Positions 42,901 to 51,479 of a stretch of DNA of 64,000 nt are shown here, piece after piece. Source of the DNA: an uncultured Eubacterium sp. (lineage in GTDB: Bacteria; Bacillota; Clostridia; Peptostreptococcales; Anaerovoracaceae); NCBI GenBank assembly GCA_900543485.1, contig UQRM01000007.1, forward strand, positions 1 through 64,000, written 5' to 3'. Within the stretch, counting starts at the first letter, position 1. The number at the start of each line of letters is the position of its first letter. The position numbers and the translations under genes were made by a program. A model generated the notes under the pieces. The model made no database searches, was not told the DNA's origin, and was given only the letters and a program-made list of their open reading frames with translations.

Positions 42901-45134
42901 ACGAAAACACGACCTTTTTTCATCGGTATTTTATTCGGGATAGTTGCTTTCGTATCATCCCTATAGGCATATACCGGTTCCGGCATATCCTCAGCCTCAC
43001 CGCTCTGATCCGTATCTATGAAGGATAACTTGTTACGGGACATATCGATCTCGACCTCAAGATTCTCTTTTTCGGGTTCGCCCGTTTCGTTAAAATCTTT
43101 CGAAACCTTGAACTGGTGACCGTATTCATCTTCTGCCGTAATCTCCAGCTTAAATGCATTCTTCGGCAAATAGATCGTTACAATACCCTTGGCATCGGTA
43201 GTTCCGCTGGTAAGACCCTCGAACCGCTCCTTATCCTTTTCCCCGTAATCGTTTCCGTAAGTTATATCATAGCTTATTTTTGCGCCTGCAACATCCTTAT
43301 CGTCCTGATCTGTCACATGCACCTTGAGCCTGTATCCCCAGTGCGGGCATTCCGTAAACCCAGAGTCATCGTATGTATCCGAAATATAGAAATTTGTCAG
43401 CAATGCAGGTGCCAGTAAGTCTCCGGAAATGCCGTTGCTGAAATTCCCCGCATTTGCACAGATGCTGTAGCCCAGTTTCTTGAAGCTTATATCACCGTCT
43501 ATGCACTTGAAATCCTCGCACGCATGATACTTTCGCTTTCCTTCCCAGTATTGGCCGCTCGTAATTTCAGCGGAAAACACCAGTCCGCTTTCCAGATCGG
43601 CGCTGATAGAGAGTATTTCCACGCATTTCCCCGCGATCCCCGCAGCAAACCCAACGAATAGCTCCCCTCCAAGAGTAATCCCATCAAATGTAGATTCACT
43701 GTCAGGTGAAATACAATTCAGATTCAGTCCTGTCCGCGAGCTGACACCTATCATCAAATATGTCGGCAGATACAGATCAAACCTGACGCCGCCATGCGCC
43801 GAGCCTGAAAACCTCACATTTATACTGACCTCAAATTCAACAACGCCTTTTACTCCTAAGGAGAACGTCTTGAGAGGGATATCGAACACTGTGGACGGCA
43901 GATTCACATCGACTTCTGCATCTTCAAAGTATCTGTCATCTATAATGATAATCGAAAACTCAAACAATGTCGGCGTATAGATATTGCCTATGAACTGGGT
44001 CTTCATGGTTCCCTTCATCTGCGCCTTGAAGGTTATACCACCAGGCAGCCATATATCAATTTCCTCATCGTAATCGTGCTTGTTCGTGATATTCGCTGTC
44101 TTGAGATATGTTGCCATTTCCTCCCCGTTGACTTCTCCGTTTTCGCCGGCGCTGTCCAGAACTTCACCGCGCAAAACCGCACTGGCCGATTTCCTGTCTA
44201 CATTCGCACTCTTGGCTTTGAACATGGCGTAGCTCGTTTCCGTTCCGTTGGCGCCTACAGTCTCATCCGTTATGAACACCGGTGCGCCGTATTCGATATC
44301 CTCGAGCTGACGGGATAGCTCGCTGTCTATGTTATTGAGAGTGCAAAGCTGATCTCCGCCGTTGGCAGGCATCATTTCAACCTGAAGCCCGCCTGTACTT
44401 TCCACGCCTTCCGCCCCTTCCTGACCGGCAGAACCTTCATCTATGCGGATGACATCGTCGGCGAGGATAAGGAAGCTGCCTTCCTCCGCACCGGCATTTT
44501 CAGCAAGCTCAACGAGACGATCCCCCTCATCTCTGAAATCGTCTATTGTCTTGTCGCTGACTTCACGGATCGCCTCAGTATACTGATTTGTCACGTATGG
44601 ATCGGTCAGGTCTTTTCCCAAACCGTCCTGAAGCAGTATTTCCAGTATGAAATATTCCGGCATTTTTTCATCAAATGTCACATTTGTCGTGGTGAGCTCG
44701 TCGGGTGAAGGCGTTACCTCCACGCTCTTTGTATATACCGGTGGCTTCTCCTTGTATTCGCCATCATGACTGTCATCGTAAAAATTCACGACGATCTTAC
44801 GGGCATCTCCCATCCAGTTGATCTCGGCAGTCTTTGCATCGGTATCGACTTTGACGCTATTGAACCCCGCCTCTGTTTCATCCCCCGCAGAGACAGCCGT
44901 CCCATTGCCGGCGATCGTCGTATTTCCTACGGTCTTCACATCTCCGGCCTCTGCGGTGTTCTGATCCTTCGCCTTCTTTGTATCCTTTTTCGTTTCTGCC
45001 TTAGCCGCATCCGTCTTCTCAACCTTATCCGCCGGTGCAGCCTCCGCCCTTGCCGAGCCTACAGCAGGATAGATCGTGACTGCGAGCGTGACTGTCAATA
45101 TTACGGCGATGATCCTTTTCGTAATGTTCTTCAT
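39978..45134 (-). CDS. Giant secreted InlB B-repeat surface protein
   Basis: This is a 1,718-residue surface protein. The signal peptide (KNITKRIIAVILTVTLAVTI) is followed by a Lys/Ala/Asp-rich stretch, a roughly 550-residue N-terminal region of beta type, and a carboxypeptidase-like segment (VKAYV-type 'DVAGAKISYDITYG'). About 12 InlB/Listeria-Bacteroides-type repeats follow, with the hallmark (F/Y)xGW, YAxW and FDPNGG motifs. The C-terminus has PTGDSFD, a hydrophobic helix and RRRRSR. The last repeats are a near-perfect 453-bp tandem duplication. The role is probably adhesion or host-glycan contact. ATG 45134 has GGAGGAAGAGGG upstream. The promoter block at 45206-45254 is shared with the next surface gene. 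Confidence 0.85.
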   Translation of the reverse strand: MKNITKRIIAVILTVTLAVTIYPAVGSARAEAAPADKVEKTDAAKAETKKDTKKAKDQNTAEAGDVKTVGNTTIAGNGTAVSAGDETEAGFNSVKVDTDAKTAEINWMGDARKIVVNFYDDSHDGEYKEKPPVYTKSVEVTPSPDELTTTNVTFDEKMPEYFILEILLQDGLGKDLTDPYVTNQYTEAIREVSDKTIDDFRDEGDRLVELAENAGAEEGSFLILADDVIRIDEGSAGQEGAEGVESTGGLQVEMMPANGGDQLCTLNNIDSELSRQLEDIEYGAPVFITDETVGANGTETSYAMFKAKSANVDRKSASAVLRGEVLDSAGENGEVNGEEMATYLKTANITNKHDYDEEIDIWLPGGITFKAQMKGTMKTQFIGNIYTPTLFEFSIIIIDDRYFEDAEVDVNLPSTVFDIPLKTFSLGVKGVVEFEVSINVRFSGSAHGGVRFDLYLPTYLMIGVSSRTGLNLNCISPDSESTFDGITLGGELFVGFAAGIAGKCVEILSISADLESGLVFSAEITSGQYWEGKRKYHACEDFKCIDGDISFKKLGYSICANAGNFSNGISGDLLAPALLTNFYISDTYDDSGFTECPHWGYRLKVHVTDQDDKDVAGAKISYDITYGNDYGEKDKERFEGLTSGTTDAKGIVTIYLPKNAFKLEITAEDEYGHQFKVSKDFNETGEPEKENLEVEIDMSRNKLSFIDTDQSGEAEDMPEPVYAYRDDTKATIPNKIPMKKGRVFVGWAKEQGSTTADYKPRDKIEVNEDMQLYAVWAYSTYTINFDPNVPANATKELQGKMEPMTIIYDFDKKSYSIENGYDLPGWTFRGWSREKYAPYDEDIIKDNTITNEDLLNSDTDTITLYAQWAPKSYEVIFQNNGEKVGQQGIYYDTPTQLLSAEQLKLEKENSIFAYWTVEGDPAEQYPDKAKVTNLCNVNEDGSLTGTTLEATWINKTGATIIITDNGEFVNAGERISVTLKGFSDDTKKYDVTFVEQSPGIYCVESTSAAIDEGAYNVIFNDEALQAYNTDRTIDVDENFGVYNFDYYTVKAACDGKGTISVTKEDSTQVDSEDKLIRGTEINVTATAYAGHHFEQYTILGSDSGMKWDPTGAEQKLTVTGDMDIEAHFAPNRYQVVFHDNDGGEDKTITQDMVYGQQQNLFANQFERYGYNFAGWTKTSDWPGPASCDYEDKAQLKEKDIPVENGGELHLYAQWNPVSVMINFEPNDAEGEKYAQETFYETELLKCAFNRPYWDFVGWNTQKNGGGISYPDGAKFVLDDPVKNPEITLYAQWEPTEYTIDYDLAGGTVLKGNPTTYNINTEKFRLNNPQRVGYEFLGWTGTGIIEPEKTVTIEKGSHGNREYTANWKAEEKTLKFDPNGGEWEDGKAGILAKKADYDSTVTIPDSPTREHYTFEFWEDESGNKYIPGHEYKVRDNQEFKALWEPVQYVIEYDLAGGTIAEDANPAVYTTETDDFTLAAPERDGYVFLGWTGSNGDKPEKKVTISKGSHGNREYTANWKAEEKTLKFDPNGGEWEDGKTETLAKKADYDSTVIIPDAPAREHYTFEFWEDESGNKYIPGHEYKVRDDQEFKALWEPVQYVIEYDLAGGTVAEDANPTVYTTETDDFTLAAPERDGYIFLGWTGSNGDKPEKEVTIEKGSGGDKSYTANWEPVKTATPEDETKDKGTPTGDSFDPLLWGVLLLSSAAVLAVLYGRRRRSR
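40134..41060 (-). repeat. 453-bp tandem repeat in the InlB-type surface gene
   Basis: The block starting CCAGTTGGC-type sequence recurs at 40134, 40587 and 41040, a period of exactly 453 bp (151 residues). Units 40134-40586 and 40587-41039 differ at only a few percent of positions; sequence beyond 41040 is more diverged. Such identity predicts copy-number variation by recombination. Confidence 0.85.
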
Positions 45135-45205
45135 ACCCTCTTCCTCCAAATGTCAAACCCTTTACCCTTAATGCCCCTTGACATAAAACATATTAATCCA
45201 TATTA

Positions 45206-45254
45206 TTTATACCAAAAAAAAGCGATTCTGACATCGCCCGTTTGAGGAGGTAAA
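45206..45254 (-). promoter_or_regulatory. Promoter and conserved upstream block of the InlB-type gene
   Basis: On the minus strand ATGTCA (45229-45234), a 17-bp spacer containing eight T, and TATAAA (45206-45211). Upstream sequence TTTACCTCCTCAAACGGGCG is nearly identical to the block before the surface gene at 47474. The GCGAT-GTCAGA-ATCGC-TTTTTTTT hairpin within it could also terminate incoming transcripts. Confidence 0.5.
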
Positions 45255-45387
45255 TCGGATATCGAAGCGGCACTTTTTCAAGGCCGCTCCCTGAATTGAA
45301 CCGGGATCCCGCATTATATCCGCCTTTTCCAAAGGCTCACATGTTCGGAGCCGCGAACACTTTTCGGAATATTTCGCTATATTTCGC

Positions 45388-45431
45388 GAAAAAAAATAAG
45401 GGAGGCGGATCGTCAACAAGCCCACGCTCCC
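45388..45431 (-). terminator. Terminator after the beta-repeat surface gene
   Basis: GGGAGCG ... CGCCTCCC (one bulge) followed by TTATTTTTTTT on the minus strand. The rest of 45255-45491 shows no gene. Confidence 0.6.
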
Positions 45432-45491
45432 ATATTTTTTATTAAAATCAGATATCTGTTTTCTTCATCACATACATCTGCTCAACCGATA

Positions 45492-47474
45492 TCATGCTCT
45501 GTGTTTTTTCCTTGTCCCATATACGACAATCCCTCCTGCCGCAGCCGCAAGAGCCATGAGTGCTATCATAGGAGCGGCATTAAAATCATCGCCTGTTCCC
45601 GGCGTCCCGGCTTTTCCTTTGGTAGTATCATCTTTACCTGCGGGATCGTCGGTTCCCGGAGTCACATCAGTGACATCAGCTGTATAGCTGTGGAATACCG
45701 GACCGAAGCTTTTGCCCATAGAAGTCTCGGTTTTGAAAGGCGAGCCTTCTATGGCTGCCGCACCGATCACGCTGATTGTTCCGGTGCTGTCGATTTCAAT
45801 ATCACTGCCAGTCTCTGCTGCTATCATCTTTCCCTGAGCCGGCGAAGCGATTACATCGGATGCATTTATGCCATAGGTTTCTCCCTTGCTTTCCGCCCCG
45901 AAAGCCAGCACGACACCGCCTTTTATTATCGCATTGCCGTTCATAGCGCTGATACCAACGCTGCCGTCGCTTCCTTCTCCTCCGAGAGCAGTGACATCAG
46001 TACTATCTCCGCTTATGATGACATCTCCTGCTTCACTGAAGATGCCGCCGCTATATCCGGACGGATCTGCCTCCACTGTATACCTCTGACTCTCAGCAAA
46101 CACGCTGCCTCCGCTGATGATAATATCCTCATATGCACGGATGCCATCACTTACGCTGTCGGTGCCGTCGGCGCAGCATCCTTCAGTCTCTACGCTGCCG
46201 CCGGATATATTGACGCTGCCGGTATCTGAGCCGATCCCTACGCTACCGCTGTTTTCTCCACTTGCGTGACCTCCGGAGCTGCTCACTTTACCACCTTCTA
46301 TGATGACGTCTCCTGCTTCGCTGAAGATGCCGCCGCTGTACTTGGCTTTATCACCGGCAGCGGATACAACTCCGTCTTTGATGGTGATGCCCTCCGCAGC
46401 GCGGATACCATCGCTTACGCCGTTGTTATCCAACGCCTCGCTCCCATTGGCTACAACAGTACCACCGTTGACAGAAACGGCTCCTCCTTCAGCGCTGATA
46501 CCAACGCTGCTGTTATTATCCGTTCCTACGATATGTCCACCTTTACGTACTGTCTGGCTTTCCGTGCCGCTGCTGTCTGTATTGGCCTTTCCGGCCTTAG
46601 CCTCGATGTTGGCGTTTATGGAAATGTCTCCGCTTCCGCTGCATATACCATTGCTGTGCTTTCCTTCTCCGCCGTTAGCCTTCACATTACCGGTAGTATT
46701 GATCCTTATATGGTTTTCCGCGCAGATACCATCGCCGTTTACAGCCTTGCCGCCGTTGGCAGTAACACTTCCTCCATTGATATAGATCTCACCTGCCTCA
46801 TCTCCGGCGGCCCAGATGCCATTGCTCGCGCCATTGGTAGTCGCTTCGTCACCGGTCGCCTCAACAGTACCGCCGTTGATGATGACATTTCCTGCTTCCG
46901 CGCCTATACCGACGCTTCCGGATGCAGCCTTTTCACCTTCGGCAGTTATTTTTTCAACATCTCCGTTGATGGTCACATCGCCTCCCGAGCTGTAGATCCC
47001 GCCGCTGTAGGTTGCGGCTCCTCCGGCTGCAGTCAGACTACCACCATTACTGTCAGATGTACTGGTGATGATTATATCGCCTTTTGCGAATATACCGTCA
47101 CTCGCTTCTTCTGCTCCTTGACTGTTGCTGCCGCCAGTCACGCTGTTTGTTCCCGAAATATCGATAGTGATATCCCCTTCGGCACTGATTCCGTGACGTT
47201 CGGAAGGTGCAACGATGGTTGCATTACTGAGGTACAGAACACCGTCAGAAAACATTACGTTGTAATTCTCCTCGCCGGGGTCCTGTTTCCTAACTGTTCC
47301 ATCTTTATCCGTGGTCGCACGATCACCATTATTCAGCGTCACATCGCTCACTGTAACGCTTGTCGCCTTGTTTTCCGTTCCCGGCTCCGCCGACGCAGTC
47401 ATGGGAGCAAGACCCATGATCAGCATAAGAGCAAGCAGTATCATTACAGACCGCTTCTTTAATATTCGTCCCAT
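45492..47474 (-). CDS. Secreted beta-repeat surface protein with membrane anchor
   Basis: This is a 660-residue protein: signal peptide (KKRSVMILLALMLIMGLAPM, cleavage near ASA-EP), then about 20 short Gly-rich repeats of about 25-30 residues such as YSGGIFSEAGDVII, GSVGISA..., SDGIRA and VSVNGGTV. These build a long beta-solenoid resembling carbohydrate-binding or adhesin-like repeat proteins. The C-terminus has TPGTGDDFN, a hydrophobic helix and TRKKHRA. ATG 47474 has GGAGGG 6 nt upstream; ATG 47480 is too close to it. It shares its promoter block with the InlB-type gene downstream. The LuxR-type regulator directly upstream may control both. Confidence 0.82.
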   Translation of the reverse strand: MGRILKKRSVMILLALMLIMGLAPMTASAEPGTENKATSVTVSDVTLNNGDRATTDKDGTVRKQDPGEENYNVMFSDGVLYLSNATIVAPSERHGISAEGDITIDISGTNSVTGGSNSQGAEEASDGIFAKGDIIITSTSDSNGGSLTAAGGAATYSGGIYSSGGDVTINGDVEKITAEGEKAASGSVGIGAEAGNVIINGGTVEATGDEATTNGASNGIWAAGDEAGEIYINGGSVTANGGKAVNGDGICAENHIRINTTGNVKANGGEGKHSNGICSGSGDISINANIEAKAGKANTDSSGTESQTVRKGGHIVGTDNNSSVGISAEGGAVSVNGGTVVANGSEALDNNGVSDGIRAAEGITIKDGVVSAAGDKAKYSGGIFSEAGDVIIEGGKVSSSGGHASGENSGSVGIGSDTGSVNISGGSVETEGCCADGTDSVSDGIRAYEDIIISGGSVFAESQRYTVEADPSGYSGGIFSEAGDVIISGDSTDVTALGGEGSDGSVGISAMNGNAIIKGGVVLAFGAESKGETYGINASDVIASPAQGKMIAAETGSDIEIDSTGTISVIGAAAIEGSPFKTETSMGKSFGPVFHSYTADVTDVTPGTDDPAGKDDTTKGKAGTPGTGDDFNAAPMIALMALAAAAGGIVVYGTRKKHRA

Positions 47475-47524
47475 TATCATCCCTCCTGTAAAAAGTATTA
47501 GAACATATCGATCCTTTCACAATC

Positions 47525-47573
47525 TTTATAACAGAAAAAAACGGATCTGACATCACCCGTTTGAAGAGGTAAA
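47525..47573 (-). promoter_or_regulatory. Promoter and conserved upstream block of the beta-repeat gene
   Basis: On the minus strand ATGTCA (47548-47553), 17 bp containing seven T, and TATAAA (47525-47530); upstream TTTACCTCTTCAAACGGGTG matches the block at 45229-45254 with two differences over 26 bp. Confidence 0.5.
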
Positions 47574-47592
47574 ATGGGTAATTTCAGATCCG
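47534..47592 (-). terminator. Terminator of the LuxR-type gene overlapping the next promoter
   Basis: CGGATCTGA (minus strand, 47584-47592) pairs with TCAGATCCG (47542-47550), with inner ATTACCC/GGGTGAT pairing, followed by TTTTTTT. It lies 27 bp after the regulator stop and overlaps the promoter of the surface gene. Confidence 0.7.
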
Positions 47593-47618
47593 ATATTATC
47601 GATATCCTTTTATGTCGC

Positions 47619-48827
47619 CTATCTGAGCATGTACTTTTTCAAGTCCTGCCTGCGGCTGATCCCCAGCTTCTGCATGGCTGCGGACAAATGTCTTTTTACC
47701 GTATGCTGCGATATGTTCATATGCTCACCGATCTCCTGATTAGTCCAGCCTCGTGCCGCCAGCATGGCAGCGGCAAACTCTGTCGTAGTGAGGTTGTCCG
47801 CGACGTCGTGCCCCGTGTCAGGATTATGGACCTTGCGCCAGCCGGCGGAAAACCTGTAGGTTATATCTATGATCCGCTTGAAATCTTCCGGCCATTCAGG
47901 CTTTATCACCGCTTCCAGCATACCGCCGAGAAGGCCATGATGTTCTCCCAGCCCCTCGATGAGATCGTCGGGTCTTGCCAGCTCCCATGCCGCCAGCATA
48001 TGCTCCTCTGCCCTTTCCTTCTCTCTCAGACTCATATAATCCATGACAGCGACCAGGTGGAGATATATCGCCGGTATCGGATATTCCTGCGCTCCCATGG
48101 CAAAGGTAGCCTCCACGACCCCCAGACTCTTTTCATATTCTTTTTTAAGATAGAGATAATGGGCTTGCACATAAAGAGCGAAGGCTCTGACGCCCGGCGG
48201 TAAAGCCGGCAGAAAGTCCTTGCTCGATGGCATCCCTTCCGGCAGCGGCAGATGCAGGAGCACAGCTGACGCTACGTTGATAAAGGCTCCGGCCACACGG
48301 TTTTCAGCCGACGCCTCATCACTGCTGCTCAACATATCCTTCACCTGTTCCAACGCGTATCTTGCCCTCTGTATCTTTCCTATGGAAAGATTAGCGTAAG
48401 CATATATGAGACATGCGGAAAGCCTGATGTACATATCAGAACTTGTCAGGTAACGCTCTGCCTCACCTGCAGCTTCTTCCGCGTGGCCGCTGAAATAATG
48501 GTATTCAGCAAAAGCTATGTCCCTTTCGGAGTTCTCCTCCATAGCCTCTATGCTCTCAAGGCAGTGTCCCGGAACAAAAGGTGTATTCAAAAGCGGCATC
48601 AATCCCCGATACAGACCTTCCGCCGGGCTCTTGCCTCCCGGTCTTTCTCTCCTGTCTTTCCCTTTTACTTTCCTCGGATCAACGGGCTTCTGCGCGTCAT
48701 CAGGTATTCCCCAGGAGACGCCCAGCTTTATTATGCCGTCTATCCTTCCCTGTGCACAGTATTTCTGTACCTGTCTTTCCGATATATTCCATTTTTCTGC
48801 TGCTTCACGTACTGTCATGTATTCCAT
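47619..48827 (-). CDS. Transcription regulator with N-terminal excisionase/MerR-like and C-terminal LuxR helix-turn-helix
   Basis: This is a 402-residue regulator with a DNA-binding motif at each end. Residues 1-45 (MTVREAAEKWNISERQVQKY, GRIDGIIKLGVSWGIP) look like an excisionase/MerR-type helix-turn-helix. Residues 50-330 are helical and rich in Ala/Glu/Leu, reminiscent of TPR-like sensor regions of MalT-type regulators. Residues 340-400 form the LuxR helix-turn-helix (LTTTEFAAAMLAARGWTNQE, ISQHTVKRHLSAAMQKLGIS). It stops 145 bp before the surface-protein gene and has a terminator overlapping that gene's promoter, so a regulatory link is plausible but not shown. No ligand-binding motif is recognised. 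Confidence 0.85.
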   Translation of the reverse strand: MEYMTVREAAEKWNISERQVQKYCAQGRIDGIIKLGVSWGIPDDAQKPVDPRKVKGKDRRERPGGKSPAEGLYRGLMPLLNTPFVPGHCLESIEAMEENSERDIAFAEYHYFSGHAEEAAGEAERYLTSSDMYIRLSACLIYAYANLSIGKIQRARYALEQVKDMLSSSDEASAENRVAGAFINVASAVLLHLPLPEGMPSSKDFLPALPPGVRAFALYVQAHYLYLKKEYEKSLGVVEATFAMGAQEYPIPAIYLHLVAVMDYMSLREKERAEEHMLAAWELARPDDLIEGLGEHHGLLGGMLEAVIKPEWPEDFKRIIDITYRFSAGWRKVHNPDTGHDVADNLTTTEFAAAMLAARGWTNQEIGEHMNISQHTVKRHLSAAMQKLGISRRQDLKKYMLR

Positions 48828-48989
48828 ATGATCTCTTCCTGTATATTCCCCATTGAAATACTATATAGATTTCTGTTCGTATCTGCGAATACTTTTATTA
48901 TATTTTCTTTTTCGAATTTTTTCAACGACTGCTCCACAAATTTCCGTTCAGGCAGGCTCCGCAAATTTTCATCCCGGCAAAGATGTAAA

Positions 48990-49028
48990 CTAAAAAGGAA
49001 GATTCGCGTCAATATCCAAATCTTCCTT
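48990..49028 (-). terminator. Terminator after the ABC transporter operon
   Basis: AAGGAAGATT-(14 nt)-AATCTTCCTT followed by TTTAG on the minus strand, 28 bp after the glnQ-like stop. Confidence 0.75.
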
Positions 49029-49055
49029 ATAAACTATCTCGCTGCCTGCTCTGCG

Positions 49056-49778
49056 TTACAGTACTTTGCTCAGAAAGCTTTTCGTCCTCTCGTTCTGCGG
49101 GTTCCCGAACAGCTCTGCCGGAGAGCCCTGCTCCATCACGATTCCCTCATCGATGAAGAAAACTCTGTCCGCCACTTCTCTCGCAAAGCCCATCTCATGG
49201 GTAACGATGACCATGGTCATGCCGTTTTCCGCCAGACCTTTCATCACGCTCAACACCTCTCCCACCATTTCCGGATCCAGCGCCGAGGTCGGTTCGTCAA
49301 ACAGCATTACTTCAGGCTCCATAGCCAGCGCCCTGGCGATAGCCACTCTTTGCTTCTGCCCTCCCGAAAGAGATGCCGGATATGACTCCGCCTTATCGGA
49401 AAGGCCAACTGTCTCCAGGATCGTCCTCGCCTTTTCTTCCGCCTCTTCCTTGCTCAGTCCTTTGACTTTTACAGGGGCCAGCGTAATGTTGTCCATGACC
49501 GTCATATGAGGGAAGAGGTTAAAATTCTGAAACACCATACCCAGTTTTTCTCTTATCTTATCTATGTCTACGTCCGGGACATTTATCCGCTCTCCGTCGA
49601 TATATACCTCCCCGCCGGTAGGCTCCTCCAGAAGGTTGAGGCATCTGAGGAATGTGCTCTTTCCGGAACCTGAAGGTCCGATGACGCACACCACCTCCTG
49701 CTCCTTTATAGTTTCGCTTATTCCTCTGAGTACATGCAGATCTCCGAAAGATTTTTCCAGATTTCTAACTTCTATCAC
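49056..49778 (-). CDS. Polar amino-acid ABC transporter ATP-binding protein
   Basis: This is a 240-residue ATPase of the GlnQ/HisP family with Walker [10 protein letters not shown] (about 33-41), a Q-loop in [13 protein letters not shown], the signature [16 protein letters not shown], Walker [15 protein letters not shown] and an H-loop His in [10 protein letters not shown]. It powers uptake with the permease upstream (14-bp overlap with its stop) and the binding protein at 50555. The substrate is a polar or basic amino acid by family; the neighbourhood does not fix which. Confidence 0.95.
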   Translation of the reverse strand: MIEVRNLEKSFGDLHVLRGISETIKEQEVVCVIGPSGSGKSTFLRCLNLLEEPTGGEVYIDGERINVPDVDIDKIREKLGMVFQNFNLFPHMTVMDNITLAPVKVKGLSKEEAEEKARTILETVGLSDKAESYPASLSGGQKQRVAIARALAMEPEVMLFDEPTSALDPEMVGEVLSVMKGLAENGMTMVIVTHEMGFAREVADRVFFIDEGIVMEQGSPAELFGNPQNERTKSFLSKVL

Positions 49779-50439
49779 TTTGCGCCAGCCTCCTCTCTAT
49801 GTATGCCACCAGCCTGGACAATGTGAGGGTCATTATCAGATAAACTATAGCCACGCCTATATATGCCTGAAAGTACAGAAAATCAGATGACGCCCATAAA
49901 GTACCACGTCTGGTCACCTCCACTATTCCTGCTACAGACAATATGGATGTTTCCTTTATCAATGTCACAAATTCGTTGCCGAGAGCCGGAACAATGATTT
50001 TAAACGCCTGGGGCACGATGATATATCTCATGGTCTGGCCATTGCTGAGTCCAAGAGATCTGGCCGCCTCCGTCTGTCCGATATCGACAGCCTGAAGCCC
50101 ACTCCTTATTATTTCCGCCATATATGCCGAGCTGTTTATTCCACAGGCTATGAAGCCCACTATTATCATATGCTCCCAATTGAATTGCATATCGAAAATA
50201 AGGCGTATCATCTGCGGTACGCCATAGGCCAGTATCAGCACCTGCACCAGCAAAGGTGTCCCTCTCAGCACATCCACATATACCGTCGCCAGCGCTCTGA
50301 GCACTTTGAATTTCGACCGTTTCGCTATTGCCACGAGAAGACCGATGACCAGCCCTCCCATGACCGCTACCAGAGAGATCGCCAACGTCATCGGCACACC
50401 TCTCGCCGCGACCATTATTCCCTGCAAATAATCTTCCAA
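49765..50439 (-). CDS. Polar amino-acid ABC transporter permease
   Basis: This is a 224-residue membrane protein of the HisM/GlnP family with about five hydrophobic helices and the EAA motif of the ATPase-docking loop ([26 protein letters not shown] region around 130). It overlaps the ATPase gene by 14 bp. The binding-protein gene lies 115 bp upstream across a strong terminator/attenuator (50475-50514), which should lower permease expression relative to binding protein. Confidence 0.94.
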   Translation of the reverse strand: MEDYLQGIMVAARGVPMTLAISLVAVMGGLVIGLLVAIAKRSKFKVLRALATVYVDVLRGTPLLVQVLILAYGVPQMIRLIFDMQFNWEHMIIVGFIACGINSSAYMAEIIRSGLQAVDIGQTEAARSLGLSNGQTMRYIIVPQAFKIIVPALGNEFVTLIKETSILSVAGIVEVTRRGTLWASSDFLYFQAYIGVAIVYLIMTLTLSRLVAYIERRLAQSDRS

Positions 50440-50474
50440 ACTAACAACGCCTCCTTATGCAAAGTGAGTGTTAC

Positions 50475-50514
50475 CAAAAAAACGACCTCTGACTGCACCG
50501 ACAGCCAAAGGTCG
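50475..50514 (-). terminator. Internal terminator between binding protein and permease
   Basis: CGACCTTTGGCTG pairs with TGCAGTCAGAGGTCG (small internal loop), followed by TTTTTTTGG on the minus strand. Partial read-through would give more binding protein than permease, as is common in such operons. Confidence 0.8.
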
Positions 50515-50554
50515 ACTGATTATCATATTTCGATATTTCAGAGCCGCAAAGCGT

Positions 50555-51331
50555 TTACATATTGAACCACTTGTCCACCAGCTCGTCAAAGGTTCCGTCT
50601 TCCTTGATGTTGGCAAGACCGGCGTTGATCTTCTCCAGAAGCTCCGTATTGCCTTTCTGTACAGCGAAGCCATAATTCTCAGCATTGAGAGCCTCGCCTA
50701 CCATCTTGATCTTATCAGGCTGCTTAGCCATATAAGCTTCCGTAACAGGCTTGTCATTGATGACTGCCTGTACATCTCCGTTTATCAGCTGCATCATTAC
50801 AGTATCCAGTCCATCGAGGATAACAGCTTCACCGATCTGTCCTGAATCAGCCAGTTCCTTTACCTTCTCCGCACCGGTAGTACCCGTCTGAGCCGCTACT
50901 CTCATATCCGAAGTAAGATCATCGATGCTGTTTATCGTATCGTTGTCCACAGGTACGGCTACGAACAGCTGGGATTCATAATAAGCGTCGCTGAAATCCA
51001 CCTGCTCCTGTCTCTCAGGGTCATCCTTGTTCATTCCGGCGGCTACGATATCGATATTACCTGCCTGGAGAGCAGGGATGAGTCCGTCGAAGGACAGATT
51101 CTCAAATTCGACTTCAAAGCCCTGATCCTCGCCGATGGCCTTCATGATATCCATGTCGAGACCCACTATGTTCTGATCTTCATCAGTAGTGTCAAAAGGC
51201 GGGAATGTAGGCTCTGTTCCGACTTTGTATACTACCGTATCCGAGCTCGTGTCCTCGCTGTCACCGCCGCATGCCGACAGTGAAAAGACGAGAACCATAG
51301 CCAGTAAAACTGCAATTACACTTTTCTTCAT
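50555..51331 (-). CDS. Polar amino-acid ABC transporter substrate-binding lipoprotein
   Basis: This is a 258-residue lipoprotein: signal KKSVIAVLLAMVLVFSLSAC (lipobox LSAC), then a type-II binding protein starting YKVGTEPTFPPFDT, GLDMDIMKAIGEDQGFEVEF, AAGMNKDDPERQ (Arg contacting the ligand carboxylate) and AAQTGTTGAEKV. It collects a polar amino acid and delivers it to the permease/ATPase pair downstream. It has its own sigmaA-type promoter at 51391-51419. Confidence 0.94.
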   Translation of the reverse strand: MKKSVIAVLLAMVLVFSLSACGGDSEDTSSDTVVYKVGTEPTFPPFDTTDEDQNIVGLDMDIMKAIGEDQGFEVEFENLSFDGLIPALQAGNIDIVAAGMNKDDPERQEQVDFSDAYYESQLFVAVPVDNDTINSIDDLTSDMRVAAQTGTTGAEKVKELADSGQIGEAVILDGLDTVMMQLINGDVQAVINDKPVTEAYMAKQPDKIKMVGEALNAENYGFAVQKGNTELLEKINAGLANIKEDGTFDELVDKWFNM

Positions 51332-51390
51332 ATCCAGTTCTCCTTCTTCATATTTTTATTCTTTTTTACGATATTTTCATCACTTTTATA

Positions 51391-51419
51391 ATTATACACA
51401 TATCAAGAATAATATTCAA
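51391..51419 (-). promoter_or_regulatory. Promoter of the amino-acid ABC operon
   Basis: TTGAAT (51414-51419), 17-bp spacer and a perfect TATAAT (51391-51396) on the minus strand, 60 bp before the binding-protein start. Confidence 0.7.
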
Positions 51420-51479
51420 GAATTAATTGGTCCGCTTTTGCCCTTCCCAACTGTAAATTTCGTATGATTTCCCGATCGA

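Noticed and set aside
39978..45134. Frames of 150-290 codons on the plus strand inside the giant surface gene
   Set aside because: Antisense shadows of a repetitive gene; they lack ribosome binding sites and repeat with the 453-bp period.
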